Of a stretch of 64,000 nucleotides of DNA, positions 9,088 through 18,835 are shown in pieces. The position numbers were made by a program, and so were the translations under genes. Source of the DNA: Streptomyces sp. XM4193 (GTDB lineage Bacteria; Actinomycetota; Actinomycetes; Streptomycetales; Streptomycetaceae); NCBI RefSeq assembly GCF_023072595.1, contig NZ_JALLGK010000005.1, positions 62,001 through 126,000 on the forward strand. Reading direction: 5' to 3'. Position 1 is the first letter of the stretch. Every line of letters begins with the position of its first letter. The notes under the pieces are model-generated. The model made no database searches, was not told where the DNA came from, and saw only the letters and a program-made list of their open reading frames with translations.

Positions 9088-10215
9088 TCAGTCCTTCGGG
9101 CGCAGCACGCTTCCGATGCGCACCGCCGCGCCGGACAGCTCGCGACGGATCTCGTGCAGCTGATCCCGGGTGACCCCATGATCCCGAGAGGCGTCCCGGA
9201 CATCGTCCCGGAAACGGTCGAGCAGCCGCTCCAGCGCGCGGGCCGGCTCCTCGTCCTCCCGAAGCGGCTCCGTGGCCCACTCCGGCTGCGGTGCCTCAGC
9301 GGCGGCCGAGCTGTCCGCATCGGCTGCTGTCTCCCCGGGGGCACCCTCGTCCGACGAAGCGCCGTCCGACCGGCCCCGGTAGGTCTTGCTGCTCCAGCCG
9401 GCGCCGAACGGCGGCCATGCGGTGGCCTGGCCGGTTATGCGGCCCAAGGTGCCCATCTCCTTGGCGAGTTCGGCCATGCCCTCGCGCACCGCCCCCTGCC
9501 AGTCGCCGGTCTTCGCGCGCTCCTGGACCTGGTCCTGCACGGTCCGGGCGATCCGCCTGACCTCCTCCTCGGCGGCCTCCCGGGCCTCCTGGTGGGCCTC
9601 CTGCCGCGCCTTGCGGTGGGCGCGGTCGGCCTCCTCCTCGGCGGCCTTTGCCTGCTGCCGCGCACGGCGGCTCTCGTCCCGCGCGCGCCGCGCCTGCCGC
9701 TGCAACTCGCGCTTGGCCTGCATCAGTTCGTCCTTGGCCCGCTGCCAGCTCTCCTGGTCGGGCCAGGAGGAGCGAGCGCCGGTGTCCTCCGTCGCACCGC
9801 TGCCGACGGAGGCGCCCGCCTGCGGCGCGGCGACGTTCCGCGTCGCCTCGAACACCTCGCGGCGCAGCTCGCTCGCGCTGTCCCGGACGTCCTCGCGTAT
9901 CTCCTCGGCGAGCGCGGTCAGCGACTCGTGGATCTCCAGCTCCAGATCGGCCAACTCGCCCTGGCGGTCGGCCAGCTCGGCCAGCCCCGCGGTGGTGATG
10001 CTGTAGACCTTCCGGCCGCCCTCGGTGACGTGCTCGATCAGCCCCTCGGCCTCCAGCTTGGCCAGCCGCGGATAGACGGTGCCCGCGGAGGGCGCGTAGA
10101 GACCCTGGAAACGCTCCTCCAGCAGCCGGATCAGCTCGTAGCCGTGGCGGGGCGTCTCGTCGAGGAGCTTGAGCAGGTAGAGGCGCAGTCGGCCGTGGGC
10201 AAAGACTGGGGGCAT
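9088..10215 (-). CDS. PadR-family transcriptional regulator with long coiled-coil extension
   Basis: A 375-residue protein. Residues 1 to about 90 form a PadR winged helix, with LRLYLLKLLDETPRHGYELI and GTVYPRLAKLEAEGLIE as the recognition region. A highly charged Glu/Arg/Ala stretch at about 145-235 predicts a long coiled coil, much longer than the usual 110-180-residue PadR. The acidic C-terminus ends in another helix. It starts 1 bp after the stop of the upstream DUF4097-type gene, so the two are co-transcribed. The promoter region contains an AT-containing inverted repeat suited to autoregulation by a dimeric PadR. The signal sensed is unknown, but envelope stress is plausible given the partner. 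Confidence 0.88.
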   Translation of the reverse strand: MPPVFAHGRLRLYLLKLLDETPRHGYELIRLLEERFQGLYAPSAGTVYPRLAKLEAEGLIEHVTEGGRKVYSITTAGLAELADRQGELADLELEIHESLTALAEEIREDVRDSASELRREVFEATRNVAAPQAGASVGSGATEDTGARSSWPDQESWQRAKDELMQAKRELQRQARRARDESRRARQQAKAAEEEADRAHRKARQEAHQEAREAAEEEVRRIARTVQDQVQERAKTGDWQGAVREGMAELAKEMGTLGRITGQATAWPPFGAGWSSKTYRGRSDGASSDEGAPGETAADADSSAAAEAPQPEWATEPLREDEEPARALERLLDRFRDDVRDASRDHGVTRDQLHEIRRELSGAAVRIGSVLRPKD

Positions 10216-10216
10216 G

Positions 10217-11083
10217 TCAGAGGTCCTTACCGGGAGTCGCGTGGTCCTGGGCTGCGTGGGCCGGCTCGGCCGGCGGACGTCGGAGCAGGGTGACGGAGCC
10301 GGAGACGCTCTTGGCCTGCAACCTGCCGCTTCCGCTGCCGAGCTTCCCGCTGATGCGGCGGCCGGCCCACTCGGAGGCGACCGCCAACTCGCCGAACGCC
10401 GACCGGACGGTGCCGCTCGCGGTGCTGGCGTCGACGGCGAGGTCCGGCTGGTCGGGCAGGCGCACCGAGATGGCGCCCGAGACGTTGGTCAGCCGCAAGT
10501 CCGAATCGGCACCGACCTTCGCCAGATCGAGCACGAGATTGCTGTCCACCGCCTCGGCCCGGACGCTGCCGCCGCTCTCCACGGCGGTGAGCGCGCCGGA
10601 GACGGAGTGGAAGCGCAGCGGGCCGGACAGCTGCTGTGTCTCCACATCGCCGGAGACGGTGTCGGTGCGCACTTCGCCGCCGAGCCGCACCAGAGTGGTG
10701 TCGGCGCTGACCGCACGCACCTCGGTGCCGGCGGTGATTCCGGAGACCACCGCGCGACCCGTCACCTGGCCGAGCTTCAGCTCGCAGTCGGCCGGCACCG
10801 CGAGCGTGAGCACGACATGGCGCTGCCAGTTCTTCGGCTCCAGCAGCTTCAGAAAGCCCTGCCAGGGCAGATCGGCGTGGGTGACCGTGAGGGTGCCGTC
10901 CTCGACGCTCACCCGCAGCGGCTCGCCCTCGATCGAGGTGACCTCGAGGCTGGCCTCGGTGATGCTCTCGCTGCCGACGACGTTCACCGTGCCGCCGACG
11001 ACCCGGATCCGAGCCCGCCGCACGGGCGGCGGGATCGTGAGCTTCTGTGGTTCGCTGACGGACCACTCTGACCGGTCGGGCAC
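10217..11083 (-). CDS. DUF4097-type beta-repeat protein, partner of the PadR regulator
   Basis: A 288-residue protein made almost entirely of short beta-strand repeats with recurring VSG and SVSG turns (VSGITAGTEVRAVSAD, TVSGDVETQQLSG, SVSGALTAV, NVSGAISV, SGSVTLL), the right-handed beta-helix look of DUF4097/putative adhesin proteins. No signal peptide or membrane segment is evident, so it may act in the cytoplasm or through other subunits. I chose the GTG at 11083 because GGGAGG lies 6 bases upstream; the frame extends to 11218 but without a ribosome site. It is the first gene of a two-gene operon with PadR, a recurrent pairing in which the regulator controls both. Biochemical function is unknown. 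Confidence 0.82.
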   Translation of the reverse strand: MPDRSEWSVSEPQKLTIPPPVRRARIRVVGGTVNVVGSESITEASLEVTSIEGEPLRVSVEDGTLTVTHADLPWQGFLKLLEPKNWQRHVVLTLAVPADCELKLGQVTGRAVVSGITAGTEVRAVSADTTLVRLGGEVRTDTVSGDVETQQLSGPLRFHSVSGALTAVESGGSVRAEAVDSNLVLDLAKVGADSDLRLTNVSGAISVRLPDQPDLAVDASTASGTVRSAFGELAVASEWAGRRISGKLGSGSGRLQAKSVSGSVTLLRRPPAEPAHAAQDHATPGKDL

Positions 11084-11191
11084 TTGCGGCCTCCCTGACT
11101 GGGCTTGTGACGCGAGGAGTTGGGGCCGGCGGCGGACACGCCGAGAACCGGGCCACACGAGAACGCAACATATCGCGTCTCGTGAAAAACA

Positions 11192-11208
11192 CGATACATC
11201 GCGTATCG
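11192..11208. promoter_or_regulatory. Candidate PadR operator upstream of the DUF4097-padR operon
   Basis: The inverted repeat CGATAC-N5-GTATCG lies about 110 bp upstream of the GTG at 11083, embedded in a TATCGCG-rich stretch from about 11170 to 11212. The local drop in GC and the repeated TATCGCG/CGCGATA words fit a PadR-type site and an autoregulated promoter. The assignment to this PadR is inference. Confidence 0.55.
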
Positions 11209-11242
11209 CGAGCGTCAAGGGGCGGTTTCCGCGGTGCGGAGG

Positions 11243-11926
11243 TCACCGGTCGGTGGACGGCCGCCGCTGCGGGGTCTGCAGGGTCTGCGGGGTCTGCGCG
11301 TCGACGGCCGCGAGCACCGCGGCGGCCAGTTCCGCGGCGGATCGGCCGCTGCCCGCTTCCGCGGCCGACCTCCCGCCGCCCGCGTCGATGAGTGCCGGGC
11401 CCGGCCCGCCGAGGGCATCGGTCAGCAGCGCCTGGTAGCGCTCGCTGCGGGCCAGGAACTTGTCCATCAGCTCGCGTTCCCCACCCGTTGCTGTTTCGTA
11501 GTGGCCCGCGGCGTGAATGCGGGCGCGGATCAGGGAGGCGTCGGCGGTCAGCCACACGGCTGCCGTGTGCGGAGTCCGCAGTCCGGCGATGTGGGTGGGC
11601 CAGAGCGCCGAACCCTCCAGTACGAGCCCCGCGCCGCCGCGGTCGTCGGCGGCGCGGGCCGTGATCAGCTCCTCGACACGGGGCCGGAGCCGGTCGTAGT
11701 GGGCGCACACGGAAGTGATCAGTTCGTCCACCGACAGCGAGGCGTAGTGCTCCGCGACGTGCGCCGGCACCTCCCGGTCCACGGTCCGCCAGGGCCGCCC
11801 GGGGTGCCGGGCCAGCGCATCGGTGCTCAGACACTCGAACCCGAGCGTCTCCGCCACCAGTTGGGCGACGGTCGACTTGCCCACGTTCGACGTCCCGCCG
11901 ATCAGCACCACTCGCAGCTCACGCAC
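11243..11926 (-). CDS. P-loop kinase/ATPase-like protein, function unknown
   Basis: A 227-residue soluble protein. It opens with a beta-strand and Walker A (VVLIGGTSNVGKSTVAQLVAE), then FECLSTDALARHPG, where the Asp matches the substrate-side Asp of small-molecule kinases. Later it has LVLEGSALWPTHI as a Walker-B-like strand and an Arg-containing lid region (ADASLIRARIHAAGHY). This resembles 2-phosphoglycerate-kinase-like and zeta-toxin-like P-loop kinases. The C-terminal 40 residues are Ala/Gly/Thr-rich and probably disordered. The start GTG at 11926 has a weak purine-rich site; an upstream extension of the frame is not supported. The small gene at 12072 lies 145 bp upstream on the same strand. 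Substrate unknown. Confidence 0.75.
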   Translation of the reverse strand: MRELRVVLIGGTSNVGKSTVAQLVAETLGFECLSTDALARHPGRPWRTVDREVPAHVAEHYASLSVDELITSVCAHYDRLRPRVEELITARAADDRGGAGLVLEGSALWPTHIAGLRTPHTAAVWLTADASLIRARIHAAGHYETATGGERELMDKFLARSERYQALLTDALGGPGPALIDAGGGRSAAEAGSGRSAAELAAAVLAAVDAQTPQTLQTPQRRPSTDR

Positions 11927-12071
11927 GCAAACCCACCGTTCTCTCCGGAGTGGTGCCCGAGGTCTACGACGACCGCCCGCGCGTGTGCAGTGTGCGGTTC
12001 GGGCGCCGGGCGCCGGGCGTCGGCGTCGGGCGGACGACCGGACGACCGGACGCCGGCTCGGGCAGAGGCCG

Positions 12072-12254
12072 CTACTCGTCGTCGTCCTCGTCGTCCAGGC
12101 GGGCCAGCCAGGTGGCGAGCCGTTCGACGGGCACCTCGAAGTCGGGGTTGAGGTCGACGAAGGTCCGCAACTGCTCGGCGAGCCAGCCGAGGCTGACCTC
12201 GTCCTCGCCTCGCCGGCTCTCCAGCTCCTCGATGCCGCGATCGGTGAAGTACAA
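12072..12254 (-). CDS. Small conserved actinobacterial protein (DUF6104-like)
   Basis: A protein of about 60 residues, acidic at the C-terminus (LDDEDDDE) and helical. The core reads YFTDRGIEELESRRGEDEVS followed by LGWLAEQLRTFVDLNPDFEV, a pattern I recognise as a short Streptomyces family found near Kgd. The family normally begins MYFTDRG, so I place the start at TTG 12254, with GGAG about 8 bases upstream; a longer frame from 12365 exists but its extra residues look like noncoding translation. Function unknown; the abundance of acidic residues suggests a soluble partner protein. Confidence 0.72.
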   Translation of the reverse strand: MYFTDRGIEELESRRGEDEVSLGWLAEQLRTFVDLNPDFEVPVERLATWLARLDDEDDDE

Positions 12255-12647
12255 GACGTGCTCCGGTGGTTGTGACGAATTCTCGGCAACTGCCCGCGGC
12301 CCGTGAGGGCCGCACCGGGAGGATTCTCCCGGACCGTGCCCCCGTACGAGCGCCGACCCCCACACCTACGGGTGGTCCGCCCTCCACGGCTCCGCGGACC
12401 CGCATCGCGGGAGAGCGTCCACGAGACGACCGCACCGCGCAGCACGGACGGACCCGACCCGCCTCCCGACCGCTTCTCGACCCGCTTCTCGACCCGCTTC
12501 TCGGCACGGCCCGACCGCCGCACCCCGCCGCCCCGCGTTCGCGGGACCACACGAACGAGTGGCCCGGGCCGAAGATCCCGGCCCGGGCCACTCGTCTGCA
12601 GGCGGTGTGCGCGCTCAACGGCGCGCTCGCTCACCGCACTTCACTGC
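12255..12647. other. Intergenic region with 12-bp direct repeats and kgd terminator
   Basis: No gene supported. It holds the kgd terminator (12555-12595) and almost three direct copies of CGCTTCTCGACC at 12471-12504. The promoter for the small gene at 12254 should be in the left part. Confidence 0.6.
12555..12595 (-). terminator. Hairpin terminator of kgd
   Basis: A perfect 16-bp stem (12555-12570 with 12580-12595), extendable by one further pair, about 50 bp past the kgd stop codon on the minus strand. Confidence 0.8.
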
Positions 12648-15600
12648 TCAGAGGTCGAAGACCTCTTCGACCAGCGCCTGCTGCTCGGCCTGGTGGCGCT
12701 TGGCCGAACCGACCGCGGGCGAGGAGCTGGACGGGCGCGACACCCGGCGCAGCCGGTCCGCGTTGTCCGGCGCCGCACCCAGCACCAGGTCGAGGTGGTC
12801 GATCAGGTTGAGCGCGATGAACGGCCAGGCACCCTGGTTCGCCGGCTCCTCCTGGGCCCACACGTACTTCTGCGCCTTGCCGTACTTGGCCAGCTCCTCC
12901 TGGAGCTCGTGGCCCGGCAGCGGGTACAGCCGCTCGATGCGCACCAGCGCGGTGTCGGTCAGACCCCGCTTGGCCCGCTCCGCCTCCAGGTCGTAGTAGA
13001 CCTTGCCGGAGCAGAAGACGACCTTGCGGATGTCGTTGGCGCTGACCTCGCCGCGCTCGACCATCGTGTCGCCGATGATCGGCCGGAAGCCGCCCGTCAG
13101 GAACTCCTCCGTCTTGGAGGCCGCCGCCTTCAGACGCAGCATCGACTTCGGGGTGAAGACGACCAGCGGCTTGTGGTGCGGGTTGTGCACCTGCCAGCGC
13201 AGCAGGTGGAAGTAGTTCGACGGGAGCGAGGGGTTGGCGACCGTCATGTTGTCCTGGGCGCACACCTGGAGGAAGCGCTCGATCCGCGCCGAGCTGTGGT
13301 CCGGACCCTGGCCCTCGTAGCCGTGCGGCAGCAGCAGCGTGACGCCGGAGGTCTGGTTCCACTTCTGCTCGGCGGAGGAGATGAACTCGTCCACCACGGT
13401 CTGCGCGCCGTTGACGAAGTCGCCGAACTGCGCCTCCCACATCACCAGCGCCTCGGGCCTGGCGAGCGAGTAGCCGTACTCGAAGCCCATCGCCGCGTAC
13501 TCGCTCAGCAGCGAGTCGTAGACGTTGTAGCGGGCCTGGTCGTCGGAGAGGTAGAGCAGCGGCGTGTAGTCGTCCCCGGTGTTCTGGTCGAGGATGACCG
13601 CGTGCCGCTGGCCGAAGGTGCCGCGCCGCGAGTCCTGGCCGGACAGGCGTACGGGGGTGCCCTCCATCAGCAGCGAGCCGATGGCGAGCGTCTCGCCCAT
13701 GCCCCAGTCGATCGTGCCGTCCTCGACCATCGCCATCCGCCGCTGCAGCTGCGGGCGCAGACGCGGGTGCACGGCGACGCGGTCGGGGATGTTGACCTGG
13801 GACTCGGCGATCCGCTTGACGACCTCGGCGCTCACCGCGGTCTCCAGCGGCACCGGGAACTCCGCCTGCGGGGCCGGCACTTCGGTCGGGGAGGAGGACA
13901 CGTCCGCCTCCCGAACCTCGGTGAAGACCTTCTCCAGCTGCCCCTGGAAGTCTTGGAGCGCCTGCTCGGCCTCCTCCATGGTGATGTCGCCGCGACCGAT
14001 CAGGGACTCGGTGTAGAGCTTGCGCACCGAGCGCTTCTTGTCGATCAGCGTGTACATCTGCGGCTGCGTGAAGTACGGGTTGTCCGTCTCGTTGTGGCCG
14101 CGGCGGCGGTAGCAGACGAGGTCGATGACGACGTCCTTGTTGAACGCCTGCCGGAACTCGAAGGCCAGCCGTGCCACCCGGGCGACTGCCTCGGGGTCGT
14201 CGCCGTTGACGTGGAAGATCGGCGCTTCGATCATCCGGGCCACGTCGGTGCAGTACATCGACGAGCGCGCCGCCTCCGGCGCGGCCGTGAACCCGACCTG
14301 GTTGTTGATGACGATGTGCACGGTGCCGCCGCAGCGGTAGCCGCGCAGCTGCGACATGTTGAGCGTCTCGGCCACCACGCCCTGGCCGGCGAAGGCCGCG
14401 TCACCGTGGAGCTGGATCGGCAGGACCGTGAAGTCCGTACCGCCCTTGCCGATGATGTCCTGCTTGGCGCGGGCGACGCCCTCGACGACCGGGTCGACCG
14501 CCTCGAGGTGCGAGGGGTTGGCGGTCAGCGAGACGGTGATCTGCTCGCCGTTGAGACCGGTGAAGGTGCCCTCGGCGCCCAGGTGGTACTTCACGTCGCC
14601 GGAGCCGTGCATCGACTTCGGGTCGAGGTTGCCCTCGAACTCGCGGAAGATCTGGGCGTAGGACTTGCCGACGATGTTCGCCAGCACGTTCAGCCGGCCG
14701 CGGTGGGCCATGCCGATGACGGCCTCGTCCAGCCGGGACTCGGCCGCCGAGTCGATCACCGCGTCCAGCAGCGGGATGACGGACTCGCTGCCCTCCAGCG
14801 AGAACCGCTTCTGACCCACGTACTTGGTCTGCAGGAAGGTCTCGAACGCCTCGGCGGAGTTGAGCCGGCGCAGGATGCGCAGCTGCTCCTCGCGCTCGGG
14901 CTTGGAGTGCGGACGCTCGACGCGGTCCTGGATCCACTTGCGCTGCTTGGGATCCTGGATGTGCATGTACTCGATACCGGTGGTGCGGCAGTACGAGTCG
15001 CGGAGCACACCGAGGATGTCGCGCAGCTTGAGCATCGACTTGCCGGCGAAACCGCCGACGGCGAACTCCCGCTCCAGGTCCCACAGGGTGAGCCCGTGCG
15101 AGGCGATGTCCAGGTCGGGGTGCTTGCGCTGCTTGTACTCCAGCGGGTCGGTGTCGGCCATGACGTGGCCGCGCACCCGGTAGGAGTGGATCAGGTCGAA
15201 GACACGGGCGGCCTTGGTGACCTCGTCGTCGTGGCTGACGTCGATGTCCTGGTTCCAGCGGACCGGCTCGTACGGGATCCGAAGCGCTTCGAAGATCTCG
15301 TCGTAGAAGTTGTTCTCGCCGAGCAGCAGCTGGTGCATGATCCGCAGGAACTCGCCGGACTGCGCACCCTGGATGACCCGGTGGTCGTAGGTGCTGGTCA
15401 GCGTCATGACCTTGGAGATGCCCAGCTTGTTCAGGGTGTCCTGAGAGGTGCCCTGGAACTCGGCGGGGTACTCCATCGCGCCGACACCGATGATCGCCGA
15501 CTGGCCGGGCATCAGCCGCGGCACCGAGTGCACGGTGCCGATGCCGCCGGGGTTGGTCAGCGAGCAGGTGACGCCGGTGAAGTCGTCCATCGTCAGCTTG

Positions 15601-16499
15601 TTGGCGCGAGCGCGCCGGACGATGTCCTCGTACGCCTGCCAGAACTCGAAGAAGCTGAGCGTCTCGGCCTTCTTGATGCCGGCGACGACGAGCTGGCGGT
15701 CGCCGTTCGGCTTCACCAGGTCGATCGCCAGGCCCAGGTTGACGTGCTCGGGCTTGACCAGGGTCGGCTTGCCGTCCTTCTCCGCGAAGGAGTGGTTCAT
15801 CGACGGCATGGCCTTCATCGCCTGCACCATCGCGTAGCCCAGGAGGTGGGTGAAGGAGACCTTCCCGCCACGGGCGCGCTTGAGGTGGTTGTTGATGACG
15901 ATGCGGTTGTCGAAGAGCAGCTTCACCGGCACGGCGCGGACCGAGGTGGCGGTCGGCAGCTCGAGCGAGGCGTTCATGTTCTTCGCCACGGCGGCACCGG
16001 GGCCGCGGAGGGTGACCAACTCGGGGCCCGCGGGGGCGTCCTGGTCGGCCCGGCCCGCCTTGTCCGCGCTCTTGCCGCCGTCGCCCTTCGCGGGCTGCGA
16101 CTTCGCGGCGGGCTTCGTCTCGGCGGGCTTCGGCGCGGCCTTGGCGGCCGGCTTCTGCTGCTCGGGCTTCGCCTCGGCCGGCTTGGCGGGCGCCGACTTG
16201 GCGGGCGCGGCCTCCGTTCCGGCCGTGCCCGTCGAACCGGACGGTGTGGTGGGAGTCGGAGCGGGTGCCGGCTCAGCCGCGTCGGCGGCTGGCTGCGGGG
16301 GCTCCCCGTCCGTCTTCCCCGGCTTGTAGTCGGCGAAGAAGTCCCACCATGCCCGGTCTACTGAGTTCGGGTCCTGGAGGTACTGCTGGTAGATCTCGTC
16401 GACGAGCCACTCGTTCGGACCGAAGGCGGCAGCGGGACTCTTCCCTTGCCCGTCCTGGTCGGTCGAGATGCTCGAGGTCTTCGGGGACTGTGACGACAC
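12648..16499 (-). CDS. kgd: Multifunctional 2-oxoglutarate metabolism enzyme Kgd (E2-E1 fusion)
   Basis: A 1283-residue TCA-cycle enzyme: 2-oxoglutarate decarboxylase/dehydrogenase E1 fused to a succinyltransferase-like domain, as in mycobacteria and Streptomyces. Domains in order are an E1 N-terminal helix ([20 protein letters not shown]), an Ala/Pro/Lys-rich linker (about 50-150), an E2-type acyltransferase core ending in the catalytic [11 protein letters not shown], and the TPP-dependent E1 with the cofactor-binding segments [16 protein letters not shown] and VINNQVGFT, plus a normal C-terminal transketolase region. The start GTG at 16499 follows a GAGGGCGG site; an in-frame extension to 16790 has no ribosome site. 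The two-component pair and small proteins next to it match the conserved Streptomyces context. Other complex subunits are encoded elsewhere. Confidence 0.96.
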   Translation of the reverse strand: MSSQSPKTSSISTDQDGQGKSPAAAFGPNEWLVDEIYQQYLQDPNSVDRAWWDFFADYKPGKTDGEPPQPAADAAEPAPAPTPTTPSGSTGTAGTEAAPAKSAPAKPAEAKPEQQKPAAKAAPKPAETKPAAKSQPAKGDGGKSADKAGRADQDAPAGPELVTLRGPGAAVAKNMNASLELPTATSVRAVPVKLLFDNRIVINNHLKRARGGKVSFTHLLGYAMVQAMKAMPSMNHSFAEKDGKPTLVKPEHVNLGLAIDLVKPNGDRQLVVAGIKKAETLSFFEFWQAYEDIVRRARANKLTMDDFTGVTCSLTNPGGIGTVHSVPRLMPGQSAIIGVGAMEYPAEFQGTSQDTLNKLGISKVMTLTSTYDHRVIQGAQSGEFLRIMHQLLLGENNFYDEIFEALRIPYEPVRWNQDIDVSHDDEVTKAARVFDLIHSYRVRGHVMADTDPLEYKQRKHPDLDIASHGLTLWDLEREFAVGGFAGKSMLKLRDILGVLRDSYCRTTGIEYMHIQDPKQRKWIQDRVERPHSKPEREEQLRILRRLNSAEAFETFLQTKYVGQKRFSLEGSESVIPLLDAVIDSAAESRLDEAVIGMAHRGRLNVLANIVGKSYAQIFREFEGNLDPKSMHGSGDVKYHLGAEGTFTGLNGEQITVSLTANPSHLEAVDPVVEGVARAKQDIIGKGGTDFTVLPIQLHGDAAFAGQGVVAETLNMSQLRGYRCGGTVHIVINNQVGFTAAPEAARSSMYCTDVARMIEAPIFHVNGDDPEAVARVARLAFEFRQAFNKDVVIDLVCYRRRGHNETDNPYFTQPQMYTLIDKKRSVRKLYTESLIGRGDITMEEAEQALQDFQGQLEKVFTEVREADVSSSPTEVPAPQAEFPVPLETAVSAEVVKRIAESQVNIPDRVAVHPRLRPQLQRRMAMVEDGTIDWGMGETLAIGSLLMEGTPVRLSGQDSRRGTFGQRHAVILDQNTGDDYTPLLYLSDDQARYNVYDSLLSEYAAMGFEYGYSLARPEALVMWEAQFGDFVNGAQTVVDEFISSAEQKWNQTSGVTLLLPHGYEGQGPDHSSARIERFLQVCAQDNMTVANPSLPSNYFHLLRWQVHNPHHKPLVVFTPKSMLRLKAAASKTEEFLTGGFRPIIGDTMVERGEVSANDIRKVVFCSGKVYYDLEAERAKRGLTDTALVRIERLYPLPGHELQEELAKYGKAQKYVWAQEEPANQGAWPFIALNLIDHLDLVLGAAPDNADRLRRVSRPSSSSPAVGSAKRHQAEQQALVEEVFDL

Positions 16500-16874
16500 G
16501 GCGGCAACCGCCCTCTTCCGCTTCACATGGTGATGGACAGCGGGAATTAAGGCTACGCCCCCCAGACGGTTCGGTGCAGTCCGCATGGGCCACACGTCAC
16601 GTACGTCACACAAAAATGTGGGTTTCAGCGGTGCGGCCGCCGGGAATTTGAACCTGTTTTGCCTTGTCAGGGAACACGGAGCCGAGGCTCGGGCGCATCT
16701 TTGCGCGAGCCTTCCCCCTGTCCGTCCCCCTACTGACGCGTAGCGGGGGCGGAAAGGTTCCGTCCGGTTCGACTCTATGCCGTGCGTCACTCGGGCCGAC
16801 GCCCACCCCCGTCGAGGACGACGGAGCGGGGTCGGAACGGGCTCCGGCCGCGCGTGAGCGGGTGCTGCGCCGGC
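16500..16874. promoter_or_regulatory. Upstream region of kgd
   Basis: No gene seen in 375 bp. It contains the kgd promoter side (leftward) and the 3' end of the histidine kinase operon. A locally AT-richer stretch with ACGTCACGTACGTCACAC lies near 16595-16620 and may mark the kgd promoter. No clear terminator for the kinase gene is visible. Confidence 0.4.
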
Positions 16875-18002
16875 TCAGTCCGCGGGCCGGGACGGGCCGG
16901 GCAGGGTGACGAGCATCCGGCAGCCCGTCGGTGATTCCGCCACCCGCACCCGGCCGCCGTGCAGATCGACCGCCCAGCGGGCGATGGCCAGGCCGAGCCC
17001 CGTACCGCCGTCCTTGCCGTGCGAGGCGATCGCCGCCCGGCCGAAGCGCTCGAAGACCCGGTCGCGGTCGCACTCGGGAATGCCCGGACCCTCGTCGATC
17101 ACTTCCAGCTCAAGTCCCTGCGCCGGCCCGGTGCCTCGCGCCCGCAGCGTGACCCGGCCGTGCGGCGGGCTGTGCTTGACCGCGTTGTCGACCAGATTGG
17201 CGACCACGTGGTGCAGGCGTTCCACATCCGCGTGGGCGGTGAGATCGGGCGGGTGCACGTCCAGATGGAGGTGGACATCGGTACGGGAATGCGCGGGCCC
17301 CTTCGCCGAGTTGGCCTCGCCGAGCACGTTCGACAGATAGGGCCAGACCTCGAAGCGGCGTATCCGCAGGGGTACGACACCGTTGTCCAGCCGCGAGAGG
17401 TCCAGCAGGTGTTCGACCAGTCCGCTCAGCCGCTCGGTCTGGCGCAGTGCGGTGCGCATGGTCTCCGGATCAGCGTCCGAGACGCCGTCCACGACGTTCT
17501 CCAGCACCGCGCGCAGGGCCGCGATGGGGGTGCGCAGCTCGTGCGAGACGTTCGCGACCAGCTCCTTGCGGTGCCGGTCGACCGACTCCAGATCGGCGGC
17601 CATCCGGTTGAACGTGGCGCCCAGCTCGCCCAGTTCGTCCCTGCGGTCGAAGCGGACCCGCCGCGCGTAGTCGCCCCGGGCCATCGCGCGGGCGGCGTCG
17701 GTCAGCTCGTTGAGCGGGCTCACCAGGCCGTGCCCGACGAACTGCGTCACCAGCAGCGAGGCGATCACCGCGAGGATCACGATGACCTGGAGCTCGATCG
17801 CCGCGTGGAAGGCGACAAAGCTCAGGAAGGTGGTGAGCGAGACGGAGACGACCACCATGCTCGCCAGCCCCGCCTTGACCGAGCGCAGCGGGTCGAAGGG
17901 GCGCAGCGCCTCCCAGAGCCGGGTGAGCAGCGCGAACCGGCCGAGCCGTCCGCGCGCCTCCTCCCGTTCCTGATCGGTGCGCGGGCCGAAGCCCTCAGGC
18001 AC
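16875..18002 (-). CDS. Two-component sensor histidine kinase
   Basis: A 375-residue membrane kinase. Two hydrophobic segments (about 43-65 and 70-92) are separated by only a few residues, so there is almost no extracellular sensor loop. A HAMP domain follows (about 90-143), then the H-box ELVANVSHELRTPIAALR with His154, N-box NLVDNAVKHS, G1 DEGPGIP and G2 GGTGLGLAIAR, all intact. The GTG start overlaps the response-regulator stop by 8 bp, so they are translated together. With so little outside the membrane it probably senses a membrane-level or intramembrane signal. The target genes are unknown. Confidence 0.94.
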   Translation of the reverse strand: MPEGFGPRTDQEREEARGRLGRFALLTRLWEALRPFDPLRSVKAGLASMVVVSVSLTTFLSFVAFHAAIELQVIVILAVIASLLVTQFVGHGLVSPLNELTDAARAMARGDYARRVRFDRRDELGELGATFNRMAADLESVDRHRKELVANVSHELRTPIAALRAVLENVVDGVSDADPETMRTALRQTERLSGLVEHLLDLSRLDNGVVPLRIRRFEVWPYLSNVLGEANSAKGPAHSRTDVHLHLDVHPPDLTAHADVERLHHVVANLVDNAVKHSPPHGRVTLRARGTGPAQGLELEVIDEGPGIPECDRDRVFERFGRAAIASHGKDGGTGLGLAIARWAVDLHGGRVRVAESPTGCRMLVTLPGPSRPAD

Positions 18003-18756
18003 CGTCGGCAGCCGGAGCGGGGGTCTCCAAGGCGTAGCCGACCCCGTGCACGGTGCGTATCCGCTCCGCGCCGATCTTGCGGCGCAGCGCCTTGATGTGG
18101 CTGTCGACGGTACGGGTGCCGGAGGCGTCCGCCCAGTCCCAGACCTCGGCCAGCAACTGCTCCCGGGAGAGCACCGCGCGCGGTGTGTGCGCCAGGCACA
18201 CCAGCAGGTCGAACTCGGTCGGCGTCAGATGCACGTCCTCGCCGTCCACCCGCACCCTGCGCTGTGCGTGGTCGATCTCCAGCTCGCCGAAGCGCAGCGT
18301 GCCCGCCCGCGGCGAGGTCACGGCTATCGCGGCGCGCTCGACGCGGCGCAGCAGCACATGGACGCGGGCCACCAGCTCCCGCATCGAGAACGGCTTGGTC
18401 ATGTAGTCGTCCGCGCCGACCCCGAGGCCGACCAGCATGTCCGTCTCGTCGTCGCGCGCGGTCAACATCAGGACCGGAAGCGGACGTTGGGCCTGCACCC
18501 GGCGGCACACCTCCAGGCCGTCGAAGCCCGGCAGCATGACGTCCAGCACCAGCAGGTCGGGCTGCCAGCTCTCGGCGGCCTCCACCGCGGCGGGGCCGTC
18601 CGCCGCGGTCTGCACGGCGAAGCCCTCGGCGCGCATTCTGGCGGCGATCGCCTCGACGATCGTGGGATCGTCCTCCACCACCAGAACGCGGCGTTGTGCG
18701 CCCGGGGTCACCGTGGTGTCCCCGCCCTGGGTCTGCGCCGTGTCCGTGTGCTCCAT
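17995..18756 (-). CDS. OmpR/PhoB-family response regulator
   Basis: A 253-residue DNA-binding regulator paired with the downstream kinase. The receiver domain (about 23-135) has the acidic pocket VVEDD, phosphoacceptor Asp72 in LLVLDVMLPG, the Thr of MLTAR and Lys121 of MTKPF. A C-terminal winged helix follows, with VHLTPTEFDLLVCLAHTPRAV and a recognition-helix region ending RTVDSHIKALRRKI. ATG 18756 is preferred because the frame upstream to 18981 lacks family similarity; the leader of about 20 residues is slightly long. It is the first gene of the two-gene operon. Confidence 0.94.
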   Translation of the reverse strand: MEHTDTAQTQGGDTTVTPGAQRRVLVVEDDPTIVEAIAARMRAEGFAVQTAADGPAAVEAAESWQPDLLVLDVMLPGFDGLEVCRRVQAQRPLPVLMLTARDDETDMLVGLGVGADDYMTKPFSMRELVARVHVLLRRVERAAIAVTSPRAGTLRFGELEIDHAQRRVRVDGEDVHLTPTEFDLLVCLAHTPRAVLSREQLLAEVWDWADASGTRTVDSHIKALRRKIGAERIRTVHGVGYALETPAPAADGA

Positions 18757-18835
18757 ACGCCCCGCCCTGTGCCTGTCACGTGAAGTATCAGGGCAGCAGA
18801 GTAAGGGGCGGGCCGGTACGGCGGCTACGCAGGAT

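Noticed and set aside
12303..16364. A 1353-codon open frame on the plus strand
   Set aside because: It is the antisense of kgd, created by high GC; its Val/Leu/His/Arg-rich translation has no family features.
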